A DNA stretch of 13,407 nt from Acidobacteriaceae bacterium. GTDB taxonomy: Bacteria; Acidobacteriota; Terriglobia; Terriglobales; Acidobacteriaceae. Shown piece by piece: positions 7,238 to 13,407 of this stretch (positions are counted from its first letter, which is position 1; every line of letters begins with the position of its first letter). The notes under the pieces were generated by a model. The model made no database searches, was not told the DNA's origin, and saw only the letters and a list, made by a program, of their open reading frames with translations. A program made the position numbers and the translations under genes. The DNA is taken from positions 1-13,407 of the forward strand of contig JASHVU010000011.1 in NCBI GenBank assembly GCA_030044455.1, read 5' to 3'.

Positions 7238-7605
7238 TAGTCCACTACGTGCGCAACAAAAGTCATGGAACCGTGACCGGCGCCGCAAAACCTTCCGCAG
7301 CGTCCCTTAAAGTCGCCCTCTGTTGTGGGAGTGATCGTAACCTCAGTGATATGCCCCTTGGTCATGGTGCCGTTCACGTGCAGGCCATCAATCAGCAGGC
7401 TGTGGGCAACATCGTCGGAGGTTAAAGCGAGGGTCACGGTGTCGCCTTTCTTGAGCGTGACTTCAGCAGGTTGAAACGAAAAGCGCCGGGCGTGAATCTC
7501 GATGCGGCGCGGCGCAGAATCAGTGACCGCGGATTTGGGCGCGATCACCGCGGCCAGCAAGACTAGAGCGATGAAGGCAGTTTTCATTGAGTTCGTTTTC
7601 CTCAT
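7237..7605 (-). CDS. Periplasmic CuA-type cupredoxin, like the CuA domain of ba3 oxidase subunit II
   Basis: A 122-residue protein with an N-terminal signal or anchor helix (TAFIALVLLAAVIA) and one cupredoxin domain (residues 34-122). All dinuclear CuA ligands are present: His68 in VAHSLLIDG, then CGRFCGAGHGSM giving Cys103, Cys107, His111 and Met114. From memory, ba3 subunit II of Thermus uses H114, C149, C153, H157 and M160, so the spacing is identical. FSFQPAEVTLKKGDTVTL also fits that family. CuA centres accept electrons from cytochrome c, normally for haem-copper oxidase subunit I, which is not encoded here. Its genes on both sides encode c-type cytochromes. Start 7605 is the longest; ATG 7587 gives a signal starting MKTAFIAL and has GAGG 12 bases upstream, so the true start is uncertain. 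The stop overlaps the next start (TAATG). Confidence 0.9.
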   Translation of the reverse strand: MRKTNSMKTAFIALVLLAAVIAPKSAVTDSAPRRIEIHARRFSFQPAEVTLKKGDTVTLALTSDDVAHSLLIDGLHVNGTMTKGHITEVTITPTTEGDFKGRCGRFCGAGHGSMTFVAHVVD

Positions 7606-7649
7606 TAGATTGTGCAGGGTTGATGGATTCGAGTTCCGGGCAGACGAAT

Positions 7650-7946
7650 CTATGGGGCGAGATAGTGGAGCAGGTCCTGCTCCTGCTGGCGCGAGAGACG
7701 TGCACGCACGCGCATGTGCATGATCACGGTTCCGGTGGCCTGCGGCGGAATCGTCATGGGCGGGCGATGGCAGCGGGCGCAGTTATCGGCGAAGACACGT
7801 TCGCCGCGCTGCGCAGGCGTGAGCGGGGCAGATTTGGGGTCGGACTGTTGCGCAATCAGCGGCGGCATCGTCGCGGCGATGCCGAGTGAGAGCGCAACAA
7901 GCGCGGCATAGATCGTGACGAGCGGTATGGGCATAAGATTCTTCAT
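7650..7946 (-). CDS. Small periplasmic monohaem cytochrome c
   Basis: A 98-residue protein with an N-terminal signal or anchor segment (residues 1-33, ending PPLIAQQ) and a very short cytochrome domain. The haem motif is CARCH (Cys56, Cys59, His60), and a probable distal methionine is in TGTVIMHMRV (Met76 or Met78). About 65 mature residues is near the lower limit for a class I cytochrome c. The start ATG comes one base after the stop of the porin gene, with GGGAG inside that gene's last codons as ribosome binding site, so the two are translationally linked. The CuA gene starts 44 bp downstream. It probably shuttles electrons within the operon's redox chain. Haem binding is firm, role inferred. 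Confidence 0.88.
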   Translation of the reverse strand: MKNLMPIPLVTIYAALVALSLGIAATMPPLIAQQSDPKSAPLTPAQRGERVFADNCARCHRPPMTIPPQATGTVIMHMRVRARLSRQQEQDLLHYLAP

Positions 7947-7947
7947 T

Positions 7948-8994
7948 TCACTTTTTCTCCCGTGCCAGCGGCCAAAGGAAGCGATAGGTAAAACCGAGAT
8001 TCCAAATGTTGAAGTTGTTGCCGGATTTGAACTCGCGGCCGTAGCTCGAGATCAGGCGCCAGTCGTCGCCAATGTAGTAATTGATTCCGGCCTCACCGCG
8101 CTTTGTCTCAACAGTTGGCACGCCGTTACCGCCTCCATTCAGGGGGAAAAACAATTCGTCGCGGCCCACGATCTGCATGCGGCGAAAGAAACTGTTGGCC
8201 ACCGGGATCGACGAGAGCATTGAATTGCCCTCGATCCAGTAGCCCTGGCCGTTGTGACTGCGGTCGTACTCAGCTTTAAGGTCGAGAGGTGTGTGCGACG
8301 GTTGCCAGGTGAGGTAGCCGGCAGCGCTGTTGATCTGGTGATTGTCGAGGAAGCGTTGGTACGAAGTGCCGAACTCGGCGCGAAGCCCGGGGAAGTAAAT
8401 ACTGGTGTCTCCGCCGGCGGTGCGCGCAGCTTGCAGCTCGGTGACGTTACTGTGCACGGAGTAATACGCGGTGTACTGAATGTTAAAGTGATTGGTTTCG
8501 ACCGCAACGCCGCGCAGTTGCGGGCCAATGCCCGAACCGGTGGTGCGCGTCCCGATCGAGTAATCGATCGGCAGGTCCTGCAGGTTTGCGATCCAGAGCG
8601 GCTCGAGCCGTTCCGGATAGAGACCGAAAGGAAGAATGTATAGGCCGGCTATGGGAATTACGTGCGAGTTCGCAAGCCAATCGAGTTGCGCAAAGTCGAC
8701 GGTCTTGAACACCTCTCCTGTATAGTCCCCACTGGTTCCGTGGCGGCGCTCAAAGAAGCCGGTAAAATCGGTGCGGGTCTCAAACAGCACATGACTGCCC
8801 AGTGGTAACAGCAGCACCGGGTTGATTTGCGGCTCCAGCGATGGAACGCCGCCCTGAACGTTGTAAACATAGCCGAGTGAGCCGGAGATGACGGGCGCGT
8901 AGCCGGCGTGCGAGCTGTCAGCACCTGAGCCCTGCGCCCGGGTATGCAGGCTTGCCAGAAGCATCCCGCAGCAAAGAAGAGTTCTTGTCCTCAT
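7948..8994 (-). CDS. Outer-membrane porin-like beta-barrel protein
   Basis: A 348-residue protein with a signal peptide (MRTRTLLCCGMLLASLHTRAQ) and no other cysteines. The mature part has alternating hydrophobic and polar strands separated by short turns throughout, and ends in aromatic strands (NIWNLGFTYRFLWPL) typical of an outer-membrane barrel. The stretch at residues 117-162 (LYILPFGLYPERLEP ... GIGPQLRGV) resembles the PFG.Y.ER..P and G.GPQLRG signatures of porin families loosely related to OprO/OprP. It is the first gene of the redox operon; the cytochrome gene starts one base after its stop. A pore encoded with periplasmic electron carriers could admit a small redox substrate or hold an electron conduit, but this is inference. 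Exact family membership needs a profile search. Start 8994 has only a weak purine stretch upstream, but it is the first codon giving a good signal peptide. Confidence 0.8.
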   Translation of the reverse strand: MRTRTLLCCGMLLASLHTRAQGSGADSSHAGYAPVISGSLGYVYNVQGGVPSLEPQINPVLLLPLGSHVLFETRTDFTGFFERRHGTSGDYTGEVFKTVDFAQLDWLANSHVIPIAGLYILPFGLYPERLEPLWIANLQDLPIDYSIGTRTTGSGIGPQLRGVAVETNHFNIQYTAYYSVHSNVTELQAARTAGGDTSIYFPGLRAEFGTSYQRFLDNHQINSAAGYLTWQPSHTPLDLKAEYDRSHNGQGYWIEGNSMLSSIPVANSFFRRMQIVGRDELFFPLNGGGNGVPTVETKRGEAGINYYIGDDWRLISSYGREFKSGNNFNIWNLGFTYRFLWPLAREKK

Positions 8995-9089
8995 CCGGCC
9001 ACTGCCTCGCTTGCCGACCTTTCTTTTTTGTGATTCATCGATTGACCTCGCGTGTTGTGCCGCAGATGGCGGCAGATTCCGATAGCTCG

Positions 9090-9143
9090 ATATTAGGAAG
9101 CGGCTGTCTGGTCATTGCACGTGCCATGTCATTCCTTTGTCAT
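9090..9143 (-). promoter_or_regulatory. Putative activator-dependent promoter of the porin/cytochrome/CuA operon with tandem TGTCA repeats
   Basis: The plus strand reads ATGTCAT-TCCT-TTGTCAT at 9126-9143, two 7-bp half-sites 11 bp apart, plus a further GTCAT at 9111-9115. On the minus strand a -10-like TAATAT (9095-9090) follows, with no acceptable -35 hexamer at the proper place, as expected when an activator binds there. Transcription would start about 88 nt before the porin ATG. The tandem element matches the one in front of the response-regulator gene (11862-11879), though in opposite orientation relative to transcription. OmpR/PhoB-type regulators bind such 11-bp-spaced direct repeats. 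Confidence 0.55.
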
Positions 9144-9234
9144 CGATGCGGAGCGAAGGAGTTTTCGTGCTCGGAGTGATGCAGCGCAGGAGAGATGAGG
9201 GCGAGAAACAAGCCGCGAACGGTGCAGCCGCGTT

Positions 9235-9258
9235 CCCGCTCTGCTAAACAGAGACGGG
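9235..9258 (-). terminator. Hairpin after the sensor kinase gene
   Basis: CCCGCTCTG (9235-9243) pairs with CAGAG-A-CGGG (9249-9258), nine base pairs with one bulged A and a CTAAA loop, about 30 bases beyond the kinase stop codon on the minus strand. No U-tract follows, so it may stabilise or only partly terminate the regulator-kinase transcript. Confidence 0.4.
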
Positions 9259-9286
9259 AGGTACCGTGGGTTGATGGCAGCTTTTG

Positions 9287-11059
9287 TTACGGTAGAATCG
9301 CGGGCTCTTCCTGCGCAGCGGGGCGCATCGATTCAAGCACGCGGCGATCGAGCTCAAGTACGAATGTCGTGCTGCCGGGATTCGATTCCTCAAGGCGCAC
9401 GCTGCCGCCGTGATCCTGCATGATGCGTGCAGTGATCGACAAACCGAGTCCGATGCCGCGCCGTTTGCCGTTGCTCACGAACGGCTCAAACAACGTGCCG
9501 CGAATTGCAGGTGCAACTCCGGGACCGTTGTCGTTGATGCGCAGCTCAATATGCGAGGGACTTTCGGTCAGGCGAATTCTCACCGCAGGATTGTTCTGGC
9601 TGCCACCGTGGGCCGCCTGGACCGCGTTGATCAATAGGTTGTAGATGGCGCGCTCGATGGTGCGGGCATCGAGCCATGCCTCGATGTTAGGCCCATCCTC
9701 GATGATTACACTCACGTGTTGAGCATCAGGATGCATGCGCAGCATTCCCACCGAGCGCTCGATAAGCACGTTCAGCGACTCATAGGTCGGATGCAGCGAG
9801 GTTCCCGTACGACTGAAGATGAGCAGCGACTCGAGCGTCTCGGTCATGCCCTGGACGGCCACCTTCACTTCTTCCATGAGCTCTTCGCGTTCCCGTTCCG
9901 ATGCGCCTGAATGGCTAAGGAACTCGGCATTGGCGTAAACAGCTGAGAGATAGTGGCGCAGATCGTGAGAAATGGAGCTTGCCATCCGTCCTATAATCGC
10001 GAGACGCGCCGACTCCACCTGCTGCTGTTGCGAAAGCCGCACTTGATTGCGCATCTGTTCGAAGGCCGCGCTAAGCTCTTTCAGCTCGCGACTGCCACGC
10101 GGGTTCAGATGATAGTCGAAGTTGCCCGACCCCAGGGCGCGTGCACCGGCGAGCAGCATCTCGAGCGGCCGGGTGATAGTGCCGGCAATATAGAGCGCCA
10201 GGGCGGTGCCCAGCAGCACAACAAACAGCCCGATGCCCAATAGCAAACGGTTCAGCTTGAGAGCGAAGCTGCTTGCCTGGTCATATGACTTGAGCACGAA
10301 TAAACGCACTGGAATCTCAGAGAGCGTAGGCAACGTGAGCGATGTGGCCAGGTAGTGAGCTTTGGGAAGCTGCAGATCGATCGGATTGCCGGGCGAGTTG
10401 AGCAAGATCAGCGGTTGGCGCAGATCGGAAGTAGCCTTGGGATCCAGCGTGCTGAAGACAATTTGGTCGGCGCCCACAAAAACCACGTCAGCGTCGGCGG
10501 CCTCGCGAACTTCCCGTCCGGTACGGTCGTCGATTGCGTATCCGGCAACCACGTAACCCAGCGGCGTTCCCGTTGCCTCTGACCCAAACACCAGCGTGTG
10601 ATATGACACCTGATAGAGCTGGCTGTTTGAGAAGATATAGCGCTGCGCTGATGGAGCATCGAGCAGGCGCACGAGCTGCAAATCAAGGCTGCGCTGGTCA
10701 GGCAGATTCACCTTTGTATAGATCGCAACCACATTGCCCGATGCATCGATGAGGGCTAGTAAGTCGCTTCCGCTATCTCGCCAGAAAACGGCCCCCCCAT
10801 CCTGAATCGTCTTCAGGTCGTGGGTGGTCATCAGCGCCTTAAGAGGGGGAAGGTCGGCGATCAGCGCGACTTCGCGGTCTAGGCTCTGCTGGCGCTGCCG
10901 CTCCAGGTTTTCAAAAGTGAGTGTCGATCCTGACAGGCTTGCCACCAGGTTTTCGCGGATCTGGCCGTCAAGAACGCCGTGAATCACCACCAGGCTCATC
11001 ACGGTCAGTCCGCAGGCAAGGGACAACAGCGACACAAGTAGGATGGTCCTCATCCGCAT
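9287..11059 (-). CDS. Membrane sensor histidine kinase with periplasmic dCache-like domain
   Basis: A 590-residue kinase. Transmembrane helix 1 is at residues 5-29 and helix 2 at 271-296. The periplasmic part between them (about 30-268) resembles a double-Cache sensor: LLALIDASGNVVAIYT, LGYVVAGYAIDD and DQIVFSTLDP fit the dCache_3 type. A HAMP region (293-345) leads to the dimerisation/phosphoacceptor helix with His365 in ISHDLRHYLSA. The ATPase has the N box NLLINAVQAA (Asn474, Asn478), G1 NDNGPG (510-514), F box LFEPF and G2 GIGLGL (535-540). All catalytic elements are present. It follows its response regulator gene by 27 bp. The ligand is unknown, but the kinase gene directly precedes the porin/cytochrome/CuA operon, so a redox-relevant small molecule or metal is a reasonable guess. 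Start 11059 or ATG 11053; neither has a strong ribosome binding site. Confidence 0.94.
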   Translation of the reverse strand: MRMRTILLVSLLSLACGLTVMSLVVIHGVLDGQIRENLVASLSGSTLTFENLERQRQQSLDREVALIADLPPLKALMTTHDLKTIQDGGAVFWRDSGSDLLALIDASGNVVAIYTKVNLPDQRSLDLQLVRLLDAPSAQRYIFSNSQLYQVSYHTLVFGSEATGTPLGYVVAGYAIDDRTGREVREAADADVVFVGADQIVFSTLDPKATSDLRQPLILLNSPGNPIDLQLPKAHYLATSLTLPTLSEIPVRLFVLKSYDQASSFALKLNRLLLGIGLFVVLLGTALALYIAGTITRPLEMLLAGARALGSGNFDYHLNPRGSRELKELSAAFEQMRNQVRLSQQQQVESARLAIIGRMASSISHDLRHYLSAVYANAEFLSHSGASEREREELMEEVKVAVQGMTETLESLLIFSRTGTSLHPTYESLNVLIERSVGMLRMHPDAQHVSVIIEDGPNIEAWLDARTIERAIYNLLINAVQAAHGGSQNNPAVRIRLTESPSHIELRINDNGPGVAPAIRGTLFEPFVSNGKRRGIGLGLSITARIMQDHGGSVRLEESNPGSTTFVLELDRRVLESMRPAAQEEPAILP

Positions 11060-11086
11060 GGTGATTCCAAGCCAGCCACGACCCGA

Positions 11087-11767
11087 CTATGAAACCTGGC
11101 TCACGAACTTATAGCCCATTCCGTGCATGGTTCGTATGTGCACGGGGTTTGCCGGGTCCGTTTCCAGTTTCTGCCGCAGCTTTAGAATCTGATTATCCAC
11201 CGTACGGGTGGAAGGATAACAATTGTAGCCCCAAACGTGGTTTAGAAGCTCTTCACGCGAAAGCACGCGCTCCGCGTTTTCAAGCATAAACTTCAGCAGC
11301 CGGAATTCATGGGCTGTGAGTGTCACCGCTTGGCCTGCGCGGGAAGCCTCCATTTTGAGGAAGTCCACCTTGACCCGGCCGAAGGAATAGGTCTTTTCGG
11401 GGCTTGGCTTGTTCGCTCGCCTGATGGCAGCCTGCACGCGAGCCAGAAGCTCGCGCGGGCTGAAAGGTTTGGTCACATAGTCGTCGGCGCCAAGCTCCAG
11501 CAAAAGCACTTTGTCTGACACATCGGAAATTGCGCTGAGAACAATGACCGGCGTTGCGGGGAAGACCTGCTTGAGGCTCTTGCACAAGTCGCGGCCGGAA
11601 GTGCCGGGAAGCATCAGGTCAAGTATGACGGCCTCTGGCGCTGAACCCTTGAGGGCTGCTTGCGCTTGCTGGCCGTCGCATGCGGCCCGTACCTGAAAAC
11701 CTTCGGCGGAAAATAACCGCTGCAGTACCTTATGGATCCCGGGGTCGTCTTCAATCACCAGTATCAT
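11087..11767 (-). CDS. OmpR/PhoB-family DNA-binding response regulator
   Basis: A 226-residue protein beginning directly with the receiver strand MILVIEDD. The receiver has acidic pocket Asp7/Asp8, phosphoacceptor Asp50 (VILDLMLPG), Ser78 at the switch position and Lys100 (YVTKPF). The C-terminal winged helix-turn-helix (about 126-224) has LTAHEFRLLKFMLENAERVLSR, the recognition helix RTVDNQILKLRQKL, and the wing IRTMHGMGYKF. The same frame extends 41 codons upstream to an ATG at 11890 that overlaps the amidohydrolase stop as ATGA. The extra residues are not receiver sequence, so the short start is used. No Shine-Dalgarno is visible before 11767. It is phosphorylated by the kinase encoded 27 bp downstream, and likely regulates itself and the porin/cytochrome/CuA operon through the shared tandem TGTCA element. 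Confidence 0.95.
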   Translation of the reverse strand: MILVIEDDPGIHKVLQRLFSAEGFQVRAACDGQQAQAALKGSAPEAVILDLMLPGTSGRDLCKSLKQVFPATPVIVLSAISDVSDKVLLLELGADDYVTKPFSPRELLARVQAAIRRANKPSPEKTYSFGRVKVDFLKMEASRAGQAVTLTAHEFRLLKFMLENAERVLSREELLNHVWGYNCYPSTRTVDNQILKLRQKLETDPANPVHIRTMHGMGYKFVSQVS

Positions 11768-11850
11768 AAGTGGTTGTTTGGGCGCGCACAGGATCGCAGG
11801 CCCAACCTCCAACTCTATTTTCAACGTTCTCCGGGCCGGAAGGAACGGGA

Positions 11851-11879
11851 ATTGTGTTGAAATGACATTCTGGTGACAA
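11851..11879 (-). promoter_or_regulatory. Candidate promoter of the regulator-kinase pair with tandem TGTCA repeat
   Basis: On the minus strand TTGTCA (11879-11874) and CACAAT (11856-11851) form a -35/-10 pair with 17-bp spacing. TTGTCAC-CAGA-ATGTCAT (11879-11862) overlaps the -35 and spacer: two 7-bp half-sites at 11-bp spacing, in the layout of a pho box. The half-site consensus (A/T)TGTCA(T/C) is shared by all four half-sites in the window. The element lies just beyond the amidohydrolase stop codon. The 5' leader would be about 77 nt. Confidence 0.5.
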
Positions 11880-11886
11880 TTTGTCC

Positions 11887-13173
11887 TCATCCTGCCGCCG
11901 CAAACTCCTTACCGTTCAATGCACTGGGCTCTCCAAAGTCCACTTCCAGCTTTCGCCCCCACAGATTGGCCGGACTGCCAAGAACGATTGAGGTCTGGCT
12001 GACAAGTTCGCTGGAAGGCGCGTCGATGAGCCGTTCCACACCATCAAGACAAAGGCCCTCAAGATGCGATGTAAGCTCATCGGGCAGTCTCGCGGCCAGC
12101 TCCGGCGACGCCAGCACAATGCGGCCGGCCTGGATAACCAGTTCCACGTCGGTCCAGTCCAACTCAACCAGCGTGTTGGCGGGCGTGGTATGGCGGTCGC
12201 GAACCACGAACATGCTCGCAAGACTTCCAGGTTCAAGCCGGCCCTGGCCTTCGGCCAACCGCAGCAGTTTTGCGGCGCGGGTCGTCACCAGCAGATACAA
12301 CAACACTGGCGGAACGCGCAGTGAATCGTGCAAATAGCGAATATGATCCAGCAGATCTCCGGCCGCTGTGAGCGGCGAGTCGGTTCCGAGCGCGACGTCC
12401 GTCTGCGATTGAATCTGCTTGAGGCTGAGCGTTCGGCCGAGCGTAAACAGATTTGAGATTGGACACCACACGACTCCTACATTAAGACGGTTCAGCGTCT
12501 TCCATTGCCATTCGGTAAGCCCCACTGCGTGGACAAGCGCAATCCGTGAATTGAGTTCCACAGTCGAACTGAATTCCAGGAACTCGCGTTCGGCGTCTGC
12601 ATTGGTACCTTCGGCAAGATGAATGAAGAACGGCCAATTAGAAGGCGTCTCGTGAAATCGCTTTGCCACGTTCCTGGCATCGGCCATCGAATGAGCCCAT
12701 CCGTATTCAGCCGGCACGTGAACAGGAAATCCGCACTGCAACACTTCGGGCAGGTACCTGTCATGTTGCGAAACCGTGGTCGCGCCGCACAGCAGATTGC
12801 GAATTCCGCCCCACCACACACGCACCTCGCGCGGCAACTCAAGCAACTCTCTTATCGGTGACTCCTGCGGGCGATAAATATCGGCTGCCCATTCGCGCCA
12901 ACTGGGATACGGGCCGTTGCCAAGCCGCGGGTAGATCGAGAAATCGAGATGATCGTGGGCGTTGATGAGACCGGGGAGAATTATGTACCCGGTGAGATCG
13001 ATCCCAGATCTATCTGCTCGCCGCGCCTGGGGCGAATCAAGTCCCTTGATGTGCCGTCCCTTTGTCTCCAGCGTGAGGGGCTGGGCAATTTGCGATGAGC
13101 GCGCCACCCGCGCCCCGCTGAGGACAAGGTCGCGCGGTGCGGCGCCTCGGAATCCCAAAAGAGCCGCGGTCAT
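11887..13173 (-). CDS. Metal-dependent amidohydrolase (TrzA/SsnA-like deaminase superfamily)
   Basis: A 428-residue cytoplasmic hydrolase of the amidohydrolase superfamily. Metal and catalytic motifs in order: LPGLINAHDHLDF (His73, His75), FIHLAEGTN (His185), LVHAVGL (His215) and ALGTDSPLTA (Asp265), with a small N-terminal beta-domain (DLVLSGARVARSS) and a C-terminal part (GSLASMFVVRD; LVIQAGRIVL) of the composite domain. The arrangement fits the deaminase/chlorohydrolase-like branch that acts on C-N bonds of purine- or triazine-type or other cyclic substrates; no specific substrate can be assigned. Start ATG 13173 is chosen because it overlaps the upstream stop as ATGA; an upstream ATG at 13248 would lie within the methyltransferase gene. 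Its partner gene is a probable methyltransferase, so the two may act in one pathway. The regulator promoter begins immediately after its stop. Confidence 0.9.
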   Translation of the reverse strand: MTAALLGFRGAAPRDLVLSGARVARSSQIAQPLTLETKGRHIKGLDSPQARRADRSGIDLTGYIILPGLINAHDHLDFSIYPRLGNGPYPSWREWAADIYRPQESPIRELLELPREVRVWWGGIRNLLCGATTVSQHDRYLPEVLQCGFPVHVPAEYGWAHSMADARNVAKRFHETPSNWPFFIHLAEGTNADAEREFLEFSSTVELNSRIALVHAVGLTEWQWKTLNRLNVGVVWCPISNLFTLGRTLSLKQIQSQTDVALGTDSPLTAAGDLLDHIRYLHDSLRVPPVLLYLLVTTRAAKLLRLAEGQGRLEPGSLASMFVVRDRHTTPANTLVELDWTDVELVIQAGRIVLASPELAARLPDELTSHLEGLCLDGVERLIDAPSSELVSQTSIVLGSPANLWGRKLEVDFGEPSALNGKEFAAAG

Positions 13174-13407
13174 GCGCGGCCCCGGGCGAAAGTGAACTGC
13201 GCATAATAGACAACCGGCAGTGATTGCACTTTCAAGTAGCTGTCCCATTTGCCGGCGCGCTCAAAGATTCGCGCTTCTGGCTGACCAAATGACCAGTCAG
13301 CCACATGATCGAGACGGAAGCCGGCCTGCTGCATGGTGTCGAAAAGGTGTACCAGCGAGTAGCGCTGCGTTTCGATTTCGAAAACCGTTCCTCCGGCGCG
13401 GAAGGTG
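13170..13407 (-). CDS. C-terminal part of a probable SAM-dependent methyltransferase (5' end outside window)
   Basis: Seventy-eight residues precede a TGA stop (13172-13170). The piece reads FEIETQRYSLVHLFDTM, then QQAGFRLDHVADW, then LPVVYYAQFTFARGRA. The pattern of a YSL..LF..M..AGFR segment followed by a strand ending in a hydrophobic F.F.R tail is typical of the C-terminus of class I methyltransferases. The SAM-binding N-terminal part is not in the window, so the call is tentative. The stop overlaps the amidohydrolase start by ATGA, so the two are translationally coupled in one operon. Confidence 0.55.
   Translation of the reverse strand, partial: TFRAGGTVFEIETQRYSLVHLFDTMQQAGFRLDHVADWSFGQPEARIFERAGKWDSYLKVQSLPVVYYAQFTFARGRA

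Noticed and set aside
9108..9124. Possible sigma54 promoter because of TGGCAC on the minus strand
   Set aside because: The TTGC element is missing at the required distance, and the neighbouring regulator is OmpR-type without an AAA+ domain.
11768..11890. N-terminal extension of the response regulator from an ATG overlapping the amidohydrolase stop
   Set aside because: The 41 extra residues do not resemble a receiver or any known domain, and the region contains a better-fitting promoter with tandem repeats. The receiver begins exactly at MILVIEDD.

Overview
The window looks like chromosomal DNA of a Gram-negative soil-type bacterium, most likely an Acidobacteriota (Terriglobia-like). The basis is moderately high GC, a very long Oar-type TonB-dependent receptor with an N-terminal carboxypeptidase-regulatory-like domain (a paralogous family greatly expanded in that phylum), an outer-membrane porin, and lipoprotein and periplasmic c-type cytochromes. 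Taxonomy is inference; no rRNA or tRNA gene is present.

Left block (1-4746): a receptor gene on the minus strand, whose last C-terminal residues lie outside the window, diverges from a GntR/HutC-family regulator on the plus strand. Their 523-bp intergenic region carries two related TCTAGA-centred operator-like sites, one a perfect 14-bp palindrome next to a candidate receptor promoter. This suggests that the regulator controls receptor expression and its own.

Cell-wall block (4855-6408): an exported YkuD-type L,D-transpeptidase (plus) and an exported VanX/DdpX-type D-Ala-D-Ala dipeptidase (minus) converge with only 15 bp between their stop codons. A 313-bp non-coding stretch (6409-6721) with an imperfect inverted repeat follows.

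Redox block (6722-11767, all minus strand): an OmpR/PhoB-type response regulator and a dCache-type sensor histidine kinase lie just upstream of a tight four-gene operon. The operon encodes an outer-membrane porin-like barrel, a small monohaem cytochrome c, a free-standing CuA cupredoxin resembling the CuA domain of ba3-type oxidase subunit II, and a lipoprotein cytochrome c. No oxidase subunit I is present. The same tandem element, (A/T)TGTCA(T/C)-N4-(A/T)TGTCA(T/C), occurs upstream of the regulator gene and upstream of the porin gene, which makes the kinase/regulator pair the likely controller of the operon. This two-component-controlled porin/cytochrome/CuA module is the most interesting feature of the window.

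Right edge (11887-13407, minus strand): the 3' end of a probable SAM-dependent methyltransferase gene overlaps by ATGA the start of a metal-dependent amidohydrolase gene. This is the end of another operon that enters from outside the window.
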